From SHXR01 sp046160305 (GTDB lineage: Bacteria > Pseudomonadota > Gammaproteobacteria > Burkholderiales > SG8-39): a stretch of 64,000 bases of DNA. The first letter of the stretch is position 1. Each line of letters opens with the position of its first letter. The notes beneath the pieces were generated by a model. That model searched no databases. It was not told the DNA's origin and saw only the letters and a list, made by a program, of their open reading frames with translations. Positions 24,239-33,443 of the stretch are shown piece after piece. Position numbers and translations under genes: made by a program. The stretch lies in contig JBJXGX010000216.1 of assembly GCA_046160305.1 (NCBI GenBank), positions 91,114 to 155,113 on the forward strand. The letters run 5' to 3'.

Positions 24239-24900
24239 TCCAGGCACCGTCGTGGAGGAGCATCGCCTTCGAATATTGTTGTTTGCAACTACGAATCTTA
24301 TTAACAACTGCGCATGCGACAGCACCCAGAGTGCCTCGCTGCATCCCGTCGATCCGGTGGCCCAATGCCGCCGGCGCCCCATCGCCGCTGCACTATGCAC
24401 GCGGTGCACTAACCCGACCGATTAAGTCCCTTCCGCATCGGGATACTTCGGCTGGCACGGCCACCTTGCGGCCCGAAAACGTGTACCGGGTCTAGCATCC
24501 GCCCTGACTATTCAGACGCCGTGTCTGGTCGAGTCCGTTGTGACTTTGCGAGGACAGTCTGCAATTCTTGCCCCCACTGCACAATGCCCGCGCCGCCAAA
24601 TCGGGCCAGACGAACGGTAGTATTTCACATTTGCGTATCAAAGCTGAAAAGTAGATGCAAAATGTCATTCAATTCGGGCGATCGATTCCCCCAAGGTTCC
24701 TGATTACCCCAAGGTTCCTGATTACCCCAAGGATCCTGATTACCCCAAGGTTCCGTGGCGGAATTCGTTCAAACCCGTTCAAACCGAGCGCCCCGGATGG
24801 ACGCCCGAGCGCCTTGAATGCGCCGGCCCGTAGCATGGGCATCGGCATGAACCGCGCCTCGATGCCGGCGCGGAACGACATCGCCTTAGGCGCGGAGGTC
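24239..24900. other. Intergenic region with tandem repeats
   Basis: These 662 bases lie between the start of the GGDEF/EAL gene and the stop of htpG, both transcribed leftward. No believable gene is present; small ORFs have no recognisable product. The region must contain the promoter of the GGDEF/EAL gene and the end of the htpG transcript. Its AT content is higher than that of the neighbours around 24.5-24.7 kb. The 18-bp repeat array is listed separately. Confidence 0.6.
24689..24754. repeat. 18-bp tandem repeat, 3.7 copies
   Basis: Unit CCCCAAGGTTCCTGATTA is repeated at 24689-24706, 24707-24724 and 24725-24742 (one T-to-A change gives GGATCC in the third), with a partial fourth copy to 24754. 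The units have no spacers, so this is not a CRISPR. The period of 18 keeps the reading frame but no gene is evident on either strand. Confidence 0.9.
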
Positions 24901-26823
24901 TTACTTCGGTGTCCAGATCCGGGAGCCACCCGCGCCAACCAGATCCAGCATCAGCTGGTTGAGGCGTCTCACGAACCCGGCCGGATCTTCCAGTTGCCCG
25001 CCCTCGGCCAGCAGCGCCTGGTCGAACAATAGATTCGCCCACTCGCCAAAGCGCGCCTCTTCATACTTCAAACGCTGCACCATCGGGTGATTGGGGTTGA
25101 TTTCAAGAATCGGCTTGGCCATCGGGACGCTCTGGCCGACCGCTTTCATGATGCGCTGAAGATTGCCGGACATGTCGTAGTCGTCCGCCACCAGGCATGA
25201 CGGCGATTCGGTCAGGCGTGCGCTCACCCGAACTTCCTTGACCTTCTCGCCAAGGGCCTCCTTCACCTTCGTGATGAGGTCCTTGTATTCGGATTCGGCG
25301 GTCTCCCGCTCCAATTTGCCCGCTGCGTCTTCGAGCTTCCCAAGATCGAGCCCGCCTTTGGCGACTGACTGGAGTTCCTTGCCCTCGAATTCGTGCACGT
25401 GCGCGACGACCCATTCGTCGACGCGATCGAAGAACAGCACCACCTCGACGCCCTTCTTCCGGAACACCTCGAGGTGCGGGCTGTTCTTGGCCGCAAGATA
25501 CGAGTCGGCCGTCACATAGTAGATCTTGTCCTGGCCTTCCTTCATGCGGGCAACGTAATCGGCGAGCGACACGTTCTGCTCATCGGCATCCGCGTGCGTC
25601 GTGGCAAAGCGCAGGAGCTTGACGATCCGATCGCGATTCGCACTGTCCTCGCCGACGCCCTCTTTCAGCACCCGGCCGAATTCCTTCCAGAACGTCGCGT
25701 ACTTCTCCTTCTGGTTGTCGGCAAGGTCTTCCAGCAAGCCAAGTACACGGCGCGCGCAGCCGTTTCGGATGGCCTCCACGTCACGGCTTTCCTGCAGGAT
25801 CTCGCGTGAGACGTTGAGCGGCAGATCATTCGAATCCACCACGCCCTTGGTAAATCGCAGGTAAAGCGGCAGAAGCTGCTCGGCATCGTCCATGATGAAC
25901 ACGCGCCGCACATAGAGCTTGAGTCCGCGTTTCTGCTGCCTGTCCCAGAGATCGAAGGGCGCACGGGAAGGTATGTAGAGGAGCTGCGTGTATTCCTGCC
26001 GGCCTTCCACCTTCGCATGCGCATAGGCGAGGGGCACCTCGAAGTCGTGCGAAATATGCTTGTAGAACTCGTGGTACTGCTCCTCGGTGACGTCGTTCTT
26101 CGATCGCGCCCAAAGTGCGCTCGCCTGATTGACGGATTCCTCGAGGCCGGTTGCCACCATTTCCTTCTTCTCGTCGTTCCAATCGAGCTTCTGCATGACG
26201 ATCGGGAACGAAATGTGATCCGAATACTTGCGCACGATGCCCTTCAGCCGCGCATCGGCGAGAAACTCGGACTCGCTCTCCTTGAGATGCAGCGTGACGT
26301 CGGTGCCGCGGGTCGACTTATCGGTCGCTTCGATCGTGAACTCGCCCGAGCCGTCCGATTCCCAGCGCACGCCCTGCGACGCGTCAAGACCGGCGCGCCG
26401 GGTAATCAGCGTCACCCGATCCGCCACGATGAAGGACGAGTAGAACCCAACGCCGAATTGACCGATGAGTCGCGTATCGCTCGCCTGGTCGCCGGTCAGC
26501 GCGGCAAGGAACTCCTTGGTTCCCGATTTGGCGATCGTGCCGATATTCCCGATCACTTCCTCGCGGGACATGCCGACGCCGTTGTCCGAGATCGTGATCG
26601 TCCGCGCGTCTTTGTCGAACCCGATCCGGATCTTGAGCTCTGAATCACCGGCGAACAGGGCCGGCTGGGCGATGGCCTCGAAACGCAGCTTGTCGGCCGC
26701 ATCCGAAGCGTTGGAGATCAGCTCGCGCAGAAAGATTTCCTTGTTGCTGTACAAGGAGTGGATCATCAGATGTAGGATCTGCTTCACCTCGGCTTGGAAG
26801 GGAAGCGTTGTGGCGGTGGTCAT
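24901..26823 (-). CDS. htpG: Molecular chaperone HtpG (bacterial Hsp90)
   Basis: ATP-dependent cytosolic chaperone, 640 residues, normal length. The GHKL ATPase domain shows SLYSNKEIFLRELISNASDA, the DNGVGM motif and GQFGVGFYSSF (lid and Gly-rich loop). The middle domain carries the client/ATP Arg in LPLNVSREILQESR, and the C-terminal dimerisation domain ends with QLMLDLVGAGGSRIWTPK. The start at 26823 (MTTATTLPFQAEVKQ) is preceded by GAGG at a good distance and matches the family N-terminus; an upstream in-frame start at 26901 would add an unrelated leader. A sigma-32-like promoter lies just upstream. Confidence 0.98.
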   Translation of the reverse strand: MTTATTLPFQAEVKQILHLMIHSLYSNKEIFLRELISNASDAADKLRFEAIAQPALFAGDSELKIRIGFDKDARTITISDNGVGMSREEVIGNIGTIAKSGTKEFLAALTGDQASDTRLIGQFGVGFYSSFIVADRVTLITRRAGLDASQGVRWESDGSGEFTIEATDKSTRGTDVTLHLKESESEFLADARLKGIVRKYSDHISFPIVMQKLDWNDEKKEMVATGLEESVNQASALWARSKNDVTEEQYHEFYKHISHDFEVPLAYAHAKVEGRQEYTQLLYIPSRAPFDLWDRQQKRGLKLYVRRVFIMDDAEQLLPLYLRFTKGVVDSNDLPLNVSREILQESRDVEAIRNGCARRVLGLLEDLADNQKEKYATFWKEFGRVLKEGVGEDSANRDRIVKLLRFATTHADADEQNVSLADYVARMKEGQDKIYYVTADSYLAAKNSPHLEVFRKKGVEVVLFFDRVDEWVVAHVHEFEGKELQSVAKGGLDLGKLEDAAGKLERETAESEYKDLITKVKEALGEKVKEVRVSARLTESPSCLVADDYDMSGNLQRIMKAVGQSVPMAKPILEINPNHPMVQRLKYEEARFGEWANLLFDQALLAEGGQLEDPAGFVRRLNQLMLDLVGAGGSRIWTPK

Positions 26824-27345
26824 GCGTGCCTCGAGTGTGGGAAGGTGCAAATAGGTGCGAAGGGTCCGCGCGGCAGGTTGGGCCAATTGCCGCCATTTCA
26901 ACCCCCAGACGCATTGGCTTCGGGGGTCGCGAAGTAGACCTGGTCCTACACGGGTCCTACCCTATGAGGCCGGTTCGATCCTCGGTGTGATGATAGACGC
27001 TGAACTTCCCTCCTCGTGTTCGCATGGACTGGCCGCCCGGCGCGCGCTCCTCGCACAGCGGCCGACGATCCTCGGTGCGCTCGGCGGGCCGGAACCGATA
27101 TCGACCCAAGGCAGTCTGAACGCGGTGCGAAGTGGCGACAAGTTGGCGGCAGCGGCGGTCGCGATACTGGTAGGCTGGCGCACCAGGCACACGCAATCGA
27201 CGACCCTTCCCGGTATGCTCGCACTGCACGCGGCGCGCCGGCTGGATACCCCCTGAATCCTTTGCTCGACCCCTTACCGCCGATTGGCACATCGTATCGA
27301 CACACTCTCCCAGTCGCCCTCCAACGCTCCTCTCAGGACACCGGC
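26824..27345. other. Intergenic region between divergent htpG and M16 peptidase genes
   Basis: About 520 bases. The left side carries a heat-shock-like promoter for htpG. An ORF from 27016 runs in frame into the peptidase gene but its first 110 codons look like noncoding sequence and precede a proper signal peptide, so it is not used. Nothing else could be recognised. Confidence 0.6.
26875..26902 (-). promoter_or_regulatory. Putative heat-shock (sigma-32) promoter of htpG
   Basis: On the minus strand GTTGAAA (near 26896-26902) is followed after about 13 bases by CCCAACCT (26875-26882). This resembles the sigma-32 consensus CTTGAAA - 13 to 15 - CCCCATNT, with a weak -10. Position, about 50 bases before the htpG ATG, and the known heat-shock control of htpG support it. 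Confidence 0.4.
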
Positions 27346-30096
27346 ATGCGCTTTCCTACGCCTTTGCTCGCAGTTGCCGCAGCATTGCTCACCGCCATGA
27401 CCACCGCCGTACCAGCACAAGTTGCCACCTTGCCGGCGGGCGTCACCGCCGGTCCGTCGGTGGAGGGCATCAGCGAATACCGGCTTGATAACGGACTCAC
27501 GGTCGTCCTGATTCCAGACGGCTCACAGGACACGATCACCACCAATATCGTCTATCTGGTCGGATCGCGCCATGAAGGGTATGGCGAGGCCGGCATGGCG
27601 CACCTGCTGGAACACATGCTGTTCAAGGGCACCCCATCGCATCCGAACATCAAGAGCGAGTTCCTCACGCGGGGTGCCCGCTACAACGGCACCACGTCGT
27701 TCGATCGTACCAACTACTTCCAGACCTTCCCGGTCCAGGGCGACAATCTGTCGTGGTCGCTCGAGCTCGAAGCCGATCGCATGATCAATTCCTACGTGTC
27801 GAAGAAAGATCTCGACAGCGAGATGACGGTCGTGCGGAACGAGTTCGAGTCGGGCGAAAACAGTCCGTTCTCGGTACTGCGCGAGCGAATGGGCGCGGCA
27901 TCGTATCTCTGGCACAACTACGGCCGATCGGTGATCGGCAATCGCTCGGATATCGAGAACGTTCCGATCGAGCGGCTGCAGGCGTTCTATCGCCACTACT
28001 ACCAGCCTGATAATGCGGTGCTGCTGATCGCCGGACGCATCGATGCAACCGAGACGCTGCGGCTCGTTGCCAAGCATTTTGGTCCGATCGCCAAACCGAC
28101 CCGCACATTGCAAACCACCTACACCGCAGAACCGACCCAGGACGGTGAACGGCACGTCGTTCTCAGACGCGCAGGCAATGTCCAGGTGGTGAGCGCGATG
28201 TACCACATCCCGCCGGGCACGCACGCCGACTATCCCGCGCTCGATATCTTTACGCAGATACTGTCGAACGTACCCGCGGGGCGACTGCACAAAGCGCTGA
28301 TCGAAACGGGGAAAGCCGCGTTCGTCTTCGGCGTGGAGCGCCAGCAACGCGAGGCCGGCGCGGCGTATTTCGGCGCGAGTGTGCGCCAGGACGCGCCGAT
28401 CGAGCCGGCGCGGGAAGCCTTGCTCGAAACGGTGGAGGGGATCGCCAAACAGCCGATCACCGACGCGGAAGTCGAACGTGCCCGCAGCGCGCTTCTCGGT
28501 GAAATCGAGAAAGCGGCCAACAACAGCAGGACCCTCGCGATCACCCTGACCGAATTCGTCGCCCTTGGAGATTGGCGCGTTCTTTTCTGGTTTCGCGATC
28601 AGGTTGCGAAGGTGAAGCGTGAAGACGTGCAACGCATCGCCCTCACGTATTTCAAGCGCGATAACCGCACGCTGGGCGTTTTCGTCCCGACCGACAAGCC
28701 CGATCGCGCGGAAATTCCGGCGGCCCCGGACCTCGCGGCAGTGCTCAAGGGCTTCGCGGGCCGCGCGGAACTCGCGCAAGGCGAGGCGTTCGATGCGACG
28801 CCGCAAGTCATTGAAGGCCGACTCATCCGGCGCCAGCTTTCCGGCGGCATGCGCCTCGCCCTGCTGCCGAAAAAAACGCGCGGGGAAACCGTGGTGGCCA
28901 ATCTTGCCCTGCGCTGGGGTGACGAGGCGTCGAAGACCGATCGCGGCCTGGCCTGCAATCTCGCGGGCGCAATGCTGGCCCGCGGCACGGTAAAGCACTC
29001 GCGCACCGAGCTTCGCGACGCGCTGACAAAGCTGCGCGCCAATGTCAACGTTTCACTCGAGGGCGCGACACTCGACACGATTCGCCCGAGTCTGCCGGCT
29101 GCCTTTGCGTTGATGGCCGAAATACTGCGACAACCGACCTTCCCTGCCGCCGAGCTCGATCAGTTGCGTGAAGCCTCGCGAACGAGCCTCGATGTGCAAC
29201 GCGCCGATCCGTCGGCGCTCGCCTCGTTGCAGATTTCGCGGCATCTGCATCCGTACCCGTCGACCCATTGGTATTACACCCCATCGATCGACGAACGCGT
29301 CGAACGGCTGGGCACGATCACGCTCGATGACGTGAAGCGATGCCACGCGGAATTGGTCGGTGCGTCCAACGCGGAGCTCACCATCGTCGGGGATTTTGAC
29401 GCGGACGAGATAACCAAGCTTGCCGAACGCCTGTTCGGCGACTGGAAGAGTCCGAAACCTTATGCCCGTGTGCCTTCCCGCTATTTCGACGTCTCGGCAC
29501 TCAGCCGGTCGATTCAAACACCCGACAAGGCGAACGCCGTGTATCGCGCGGGCATGATGCTTCAACTGAAGGACGACAGTCCGGATTTCCCAGCGCTGAT
29601 TCTTGCCAACTACATGCTGGGCGGCTCCTCGGATTCGCGGCTTTCACGGCGCATCCGCGAAAAAGAAGGGCTTTCGTATAGTGTCGGCTCTTGGCTCACC
29701 GCAGGCTCCGAGGATGCCGTCGGCGAGTTCGGCGTCAGCGCGATCTACGCGCCGCAGAACCGGACACGCCTCGAAACATGCGTACAGGAAGAGATCGCCT
29801 CGGCGCTGAAGGACGGTTTCGGCAAGGACGAGGTCGAGGCCGCCAAGAAGGGTTTGCTGCAGGCAAGGCGGGTGGCGCGCAATCAGGACTCGACGTTGGC
29901 CGCGCGCCTGACCAACTACCTATCGCTTGGTCGCACCTTCGCATGGGACATCGATTTCGAAAAAGCGATCGCCGGTCTTATGACCGACAAGGTGCACGAT
30001 GCGCTGCGACGCCATGTCAGCCTCGAGCGGATGTCGATCGTGCGCGCCGGGGATTTCGCGCGGGTGACGGCGGGGTCGAATCCAAGCGCGAATTAG
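27346..30096 (+). CDS. M16-family zinc peptidase (pitrilysin-like), two-domain
   Basis: An exported 916-residue protein with signal peptide MRFPTPLLAVAAALLTAMTT then AVPAQ. The N-terminal M16 domain has the inverted zinc motif HLLEH (86-90) inside AGMAHLLEHMLFKGTPSHPN and the distal Glu in TVVRNEFESGENSPF (about residue 166). The C-terminal half (from about residue 490) repeats the fold without a zinc motif, as is normal for clam-shell M16 enzymes; it includes the substrate-binding SYSVGSWLTAGSED. Such periplasmic enzymes degrade small peptides. It ends convergent with greB, the two stop codons overlapping by four bases. Confidence 0.94.
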   Translation: MRFPTPLLAVAAALLTAMTTAVPAQVATLPAGVTAGPSVEGISEYRLDNGLTVVLIPDGSQDTITTNIVYLVGSRHEGYGEAGMAHLLEHMLFKGTPSHPNIKSEFLTRGARYNGTTSFDRTNYFQTFPVQGDNLSWSLELEADRMINSYVSKKDLDSEMTVVRNEFESGENSPFSVLRERMGAASYLWHNYGRSVIGNRSDIENVPIERLQAFYRHYYQPDNAVLLIAGRIDATETLRLVAKHFGPIAKPTRTLQTTYTAEPTQDGERHVVLRRAGNVQVVSAMYHIPPGTHADYPALDIFTQILSNVPAGRLHKALIETGKAAFVFGVERQQREAGAAYFGASVRQDAPIEPAREALLETVEGIAKQPITDAEVERARSALLGEIEKAANNSRTLAITLTEFVALGDWRVLFWFRDQVAKVKREDVQRIALTYFKRDNRTLGVFVPTDKPDRAEIPAAPDLAAVLKGFAGRAELAQGEAFDATPQVIEGRLIRRQLSGGMRLALLPKKTRGETVVANLALRWGDEASKTDRGLACNLAGAMLARGTVKHSRTELRDALTKLRANVNVSLEGATLDTIRPSLPAAFALMAEILRQPTFPAAELDQLREASRTSLDVQRADPSALASLQISRHLHPYPSTHWYYTPSIDERVERLGTITLDDVKRCHAELVGASNAELTIVGDFDADEITKLAERLFGDWKSPKPYARVPSRYFDVSALSRSIQTPDKANAVYRAGMMLQLKDDSPDFPALILANYMLGGSSDSRLSRRIREKEGLSYSVGSWLTAGSEDAVGEFGVSAIYAPQNRTRLETCVQEEIASALKDGFGKDEVEAAKKGLLQARRVARNQDSTLAARLTNYLSLGRTFAWDIDFEKAIAGLMTDKVHDALRRHVSLERMSIVRAGDFARVTAGSNPSAN

Positions 30097-30659
30097 TCCA
30101 ACGCCAGATAGCGCACCGCGACGAGCTCGATATTCTCGACACCCCCTGGCGTTCGCAGCATCACGACATCGCCCTCGCGCGCCTTGAACAACGCATTCGC
30201 AATCGGCGAGATCCACGAGACCCGCCCGCGCGACGCATCCGCCTCGTCGATTCCGACGATACTGATCGTGCGCTCTTCGCTCGACCCGACGACATAGGTC
30301 ACCGTCGCGCCGAAGAACACCTGATCCTGGTCGGCGGGCTGATCGCGCGGATCCGCGACCTCGACATTTTCCAGTCGTTTCATGAGATAGCGGATACGCC
30401 GGTCGATCTCGCGCAACCGGCGCTTGCCGTAGATGTAGTCGCCGTTCTCGGACCGATCCCCATTGGAGGCCGCCCATGAGACGGTCCGCGTGACTTCCGG
30501 GCGTTCGATCTCGACGAGCTGTTTCAGCTCGCTCTTCATGCGGTAGAAGCCCGCCGGCGTCATATAGTTCTTGCTGCCTGCCGTCGGCGCAGGCAGTTCC
30601 GGCACGATCAGATCATCGTCATCGTCGCCGTCGGCTTCTTTGGTAAATGCCTTGTTCAT
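30093..30659 (-). CDS. greB: Transcription elongation factor GreB
   Basis: Rescues backtracked RNA polymerase by stimulating transcript cleavage. The 188-residue product has an acidic N-terminal extension (EADGDDDDDLIVPE) typical of betaproteobacterial GreB, then the coiled-coil beginning KNYMTPAGFYRMKSELKQLV with tip acidic residues in SNGDRSENGDYIYGKRRLRE, which is the GreB signature. The C-terminal FKBP-like domain ends LVAVRYLALD. The ATG at 30659 was chosen over 30680 because it begins MNKAFTKE, the family start. Confidence 0.95.
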   Translation of the reverse strand: MNKAFTKEADGDDDDDLIVPELPAPTAGSKNYMTPAGFYRMKSELKQLVEIERPEVTRTVSWAASNGDRSENGDYIYGKRRLREIDRRIRYLMKRLENVEVADPRDQPADQDQVFFGATVTYVVGSSEERTISIVGIDEADASRGRVSWISPIANALFKAREGDVVMLRTPGGVENIELVAVRYLALD

Positions 30660-30731
30660 GGTGCGCTCCCGACCGATCACTGCGTCCGCTTGACGCAGGT
30701 TCCCGGAGATCCTACGCCGTCCGCGGAAATG

Positions 30732-31952
30732 TCACGCTGCCGGCGTCGCGATCGCGGATGCGCGGCCCACACGCCGCCAGAACCAGAACGTCGCGCCGAA
30801 TTGAATGAGCGCGAACGCGACGAAGACGATCGCATAGCCCGATTCCGCATAACCGCCGCCTTCCGCAGGCCAGAAATCCAGCACCGCTCCCACCGCGAAC
30901 TGCAACGCGAAAGCGGACACGAACACGCACATATTGGCCGACGTTGCACTGCGTCCGGTCAGTGATTTTGCGAATCGCCGCGACAGCAGCGAATAGGTGA
31001 TGGGCGAGAGGCCGACCGAAAAATGCAGAACCATCCAGGCAGCGATCGAGAATGCATGCCAGCCGGCCGCCAGGACGAGTAGTGACATAGCCTCGACGAT
31101 GACGCCGGCCATGACGAGGCGTTCCGGACCGAACCCGTACCGGGTCCAGCGATCCGCCAGTTGCCCGAAGGCGAGAAAGCCCGCCACCAGCGCGAAGTTC
31201 ATGGCAAACAAGTACATTGCCGCCTCGCCGCGCGCGATGCCAAGCACATCACGAAGCCACGGCGCGACCCAGAGCGATTGCAGGCTGAGCGCGGCCCCTT
31301 GCGCGCAGATACCAATCAATCCGATCGCCCAGAAATAGCCGTCGGACAACACGAAGCGCAGGCCGTCGACCAGCTCGCGAAACGATTCGGGTCGATCCGT
31401 GGTCTTGCGCTCGGGCACCACGCTGATGAGCACCAATGCAACGATCAAGGTGACGCTTCCCAACCCTACGAATCCTTTCCGCCATCCGATCATGCCGACG
31501 AGCCATTCCACCGGGGCGGTTCCCGCCATTGCCCCGAGTCCACCCATCGCGAGCAACCATCCGGTCAACGCCGGTTGCCGCTCCAGCGGAAACCACACGA
31601 TAAATGCCTTGATGCTCGCCATCAGCGCAGCGGAACACCCCAAGCCGATAAGTCCGCGGGCGAGCATCAGCTCGGTTGCGCTCGTCCCCACGGAGAAAAG
31701 AAAAGCACCGACGGCAGCGAGTGCGATCAGCGCCGCGTTGACGCGGCGCGGTCCAAAACGATCGAGGAGCAACCCAAGGGGCAATTGCGCCAATCCGAAC
31801 GCGATGAAGTAGGCAGCCGTCAGAAGCCCAAGCGCCGAGGCCGGGAGACTCAACTCCCCCACCAGATCGCGAAAGATCACCGCGTTGACGACACGGTACA
31901 GGTACGAAAGAAAGTACCCGAGACAGAACGGCAGGAAGACGCGAAGGACCAA
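30732..31952 (-). CDS. MFS transporter
   Basis: A 406-residue polytopic membrane protein with about twelve membrane helices. The loop 2-3 motif is LLLDRFGPRRVNAALIALAA (a D-R-x-G-P-R-R pattern) and TM1 has FCLGYFLSYLYRVVNAVIF. The pattern resembles the organic-acid branch, but the substrate cannot be assigned. The start is a TTG at 31952: an in-frame stop lies just upstream and no ATG or GTG is available in between, so translation begins either here or further in. It lies alone, 72 bases from greB. Confidence 0.85.
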   Translation of the reverse strand: MVLRVFLPFCLGYFLSYLYRVVNAVIFRDLVGELSLPASALGLLTAAYFIAFGLAQLPLGLLLDRFGPRRVNAALIALAAVGAFLFSVGTSATELMLARGLIGLGCSAALMASIKAFIVWFPLERQPALTGWLLAMGGLGAMAGTAPVEWLVGMIGWRKGFVGLGSVTLIVALVLISVVPERKTTDRPESFRELVDGLRFVLSDGYFWAIGLIGICAQGAALSLQSLWVAPWLRDVLGIARGEAAMYLFAMNFALVAGFLAFGQLADRWTRYGFGPERLVMAGVIVEAMSLLVLAAGWHAFSIAAWMVLHFSVGLSPITYSLLSRRFAKSLTGRSATSANMCVFVSAFALQFAVGAVLDFWPAEGGGYAESGYAIVFVAFALIQFGATFWFWRRVGRASAIATPAA

Positions 31953-32205
31953 ACGAGTGCGCGGGATGAACGGCTATGAGGCCTGCGTTAGGCGGGACAC
32001 GATGCGCGACGACGATAGCACAGGCGATGACCAGAGCAAGGCCGTAGAATTTTTCTGTCCACCCACTCGGTGCACCGACGACCTCGCGAAAACGTGACCG
32101 GTTGTATCCGTTTGTTTCGGACCGGAACTTCGAGCGAGGCTGCGGGATCGAAGGCGAGTCCGAACGCGGACGGATCCATTCGCGTCACTGAAGAGGAGCC
32201 ACACC

Positions 32206-33351
32206 ATGCTGCAGACGGAATCACCGGCCGCGCGCCGATCCTTGGCAGGCGCGATCGCCTGCACCCTTGCCCTCGCCGTCGCACCGTACTTCGCGATGGC
32301 CACTACCGCACCGAGTACGCCGGCCGCCCCACGCACCCTGCCCGACTTCAGTGCGCTCGTGGAGAATCATTCGGCGGCGGTGGTCAACATCAGCACCTCG
32401 CGCGGCGCGGCGCGAATGCAGCTTCCCCAAGCCCCTAATGGCGAATCCCTTCCCGATTTCTTCCGCCGCCTGCCGCCATTCGCCAATGGCCAGCGCGAGC
32501 GAGGCGTCGGGTCGGGCTTCATCATCTCGTCCGACGGCTACATCCTGACCAACGCGCACGTCGTTGCCGACGCCGAGGAAGTCATCGTTCGTCTCACCGA
32601 CAAGCGTGAGCACAAGGCCCGCGTCGTCGGCACCGACCAACGCACCGACGTTGCCGTACTCAAGATCGATGCCAAGGGATTGCCCACCGTGCGCATCGGG
32701 AACACCGATCGGCTCCGCGTTGGGGAATGGGTCGCGGCGATCGGATCGCCATTCGGCTTCGAGAGCACCGTGACCGCGGGGATCGTGAGCGCCAAATCGC
32801 GCGCGCTGCCAGACGACTCATACGTTCCGTTCATTCAAACGGATGTGGCCATCAATCCCGGCAATTCCGGCGGCCCCCTCTTCAATCTCGAGGGCGAGGT
32901 GGTCGGCATCAACTCGCAGATCTACTCGCGCTCTGGGGGCTATCAAGGCGTCTCGTTCGCCATCCCGATCGAAGTCGCCATGCGGGTGAAAGACGATCTG
33001 GTGAATTACGGTCGGGTGAATCGCGGTCGGATCGGTATTTCGATCCAGCCGGTATCGAGAGACCTTGCCGAGTCGTTCGGACTTGCAACGCCCACCGGCG
33101 CGCTCGTGAACGCGGTAGACCCGGGTGGCCCCGCGGACCAAGCCGGCATCAAGGTGGGGGACATCATTACCAATGTCGAGGGTCGCAAAGTCGAGCACGC
33201 GGGCGATTTGCCGCGCAATATCGGTGAGGCCAAACCAGGTCAGACAATTCGTCTCGGTGTATTGCGCAATGGCGTAACGCGCGAGTTGCCGGTGGCCGTT
33301 GGCGAGCTGCCCAAGGAGCGTGTCGCAACCGCCCCAGGGCGATCGCGGTAG
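32206..33351 (+). CDS. HtrA/DegS-type serine protease with one PDZ domain
   Basis: Envelope quality-control protease of 381 residues. A hydrophobic segment (about 12-32, IACTLALAVAPYFAMA) is a signal peptide or anchor. The catalytic triad is His118 (LTNAHVV), Asp148 (QRTDVAVLKI) and Ser221 (NPGNSGGPLF). Q-rich/FFRR linker is reduced. A single PDZ domain covers about 280-365 (RGRIGISIQPVSRDLAESFG and GPADQAGIKVGDIITNVEG). DegP has two PDZ domains, DegS one, so DegS/MucD-like is the better match. GAGGAG lies well upstream of the ATG at 32206. Confidence 0.93.
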   Translation: MLQTESPAARRSLAGAIACTLALAVAPYFAMATTAPSTPAAPRTLPDFSALVENHSAAVVNISTSRGAARMQLPQAPNGESLPDFFRRLPPFANGQRERGVGSGFIISSDGYILTNAHVVADAEEVIVRLTDKREHKARVVGTDQRTDVAVLKIDAKGLPTVRIGNTDRLRVGEWVAAIGSPFGFESTVTAGIVSAKSRALPDDSYVPFIQTDVAINPGNSGGPLFNLEGEVVGINSQIYSRSGGYQGVSFAIPIEVAMRVKDDLVNYGRVNRGRIGISIQPVSRDLAESFGLATPTGALVNAVDPGGPADQAGIKVGDIITNVEGRKVEHAGDLPRNIGEAKPGQTIRLGVLRNGVTRELPVAVGELPKERVATAPGRSR

Positions 33352-33443
33352 CGCACGAACGGAATGCCGAAGAATCCGAGCCGGGAGCCGGGCGGATAGG
33401 GTGGGGCTAGAATTGGCCACTCCCTACTGTTCGAGTACACCAA

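Noticed and set aside
24689..24754. CRISPR array
   Set aside because: The 18-bp units are contiguous with no unique spacers and number fewer than four; no cas genes are in the window.
27016..27345. N-terminal extension of the M16 peptidase by 110 codons
   Set aside because: The extension begins with GTG, has no protein character and would bury a good signal peptide that starts at 27346.
27523..28998. Leftward ORF of 491 codons antisense to the M16 peptidase gene
   Set aside because: The plus strand encodes a complete M16 peptidase with the HLLEH zinc motif; the antisense product is Arg/His-rich low-quality sequence typical of GC-rich shadows.
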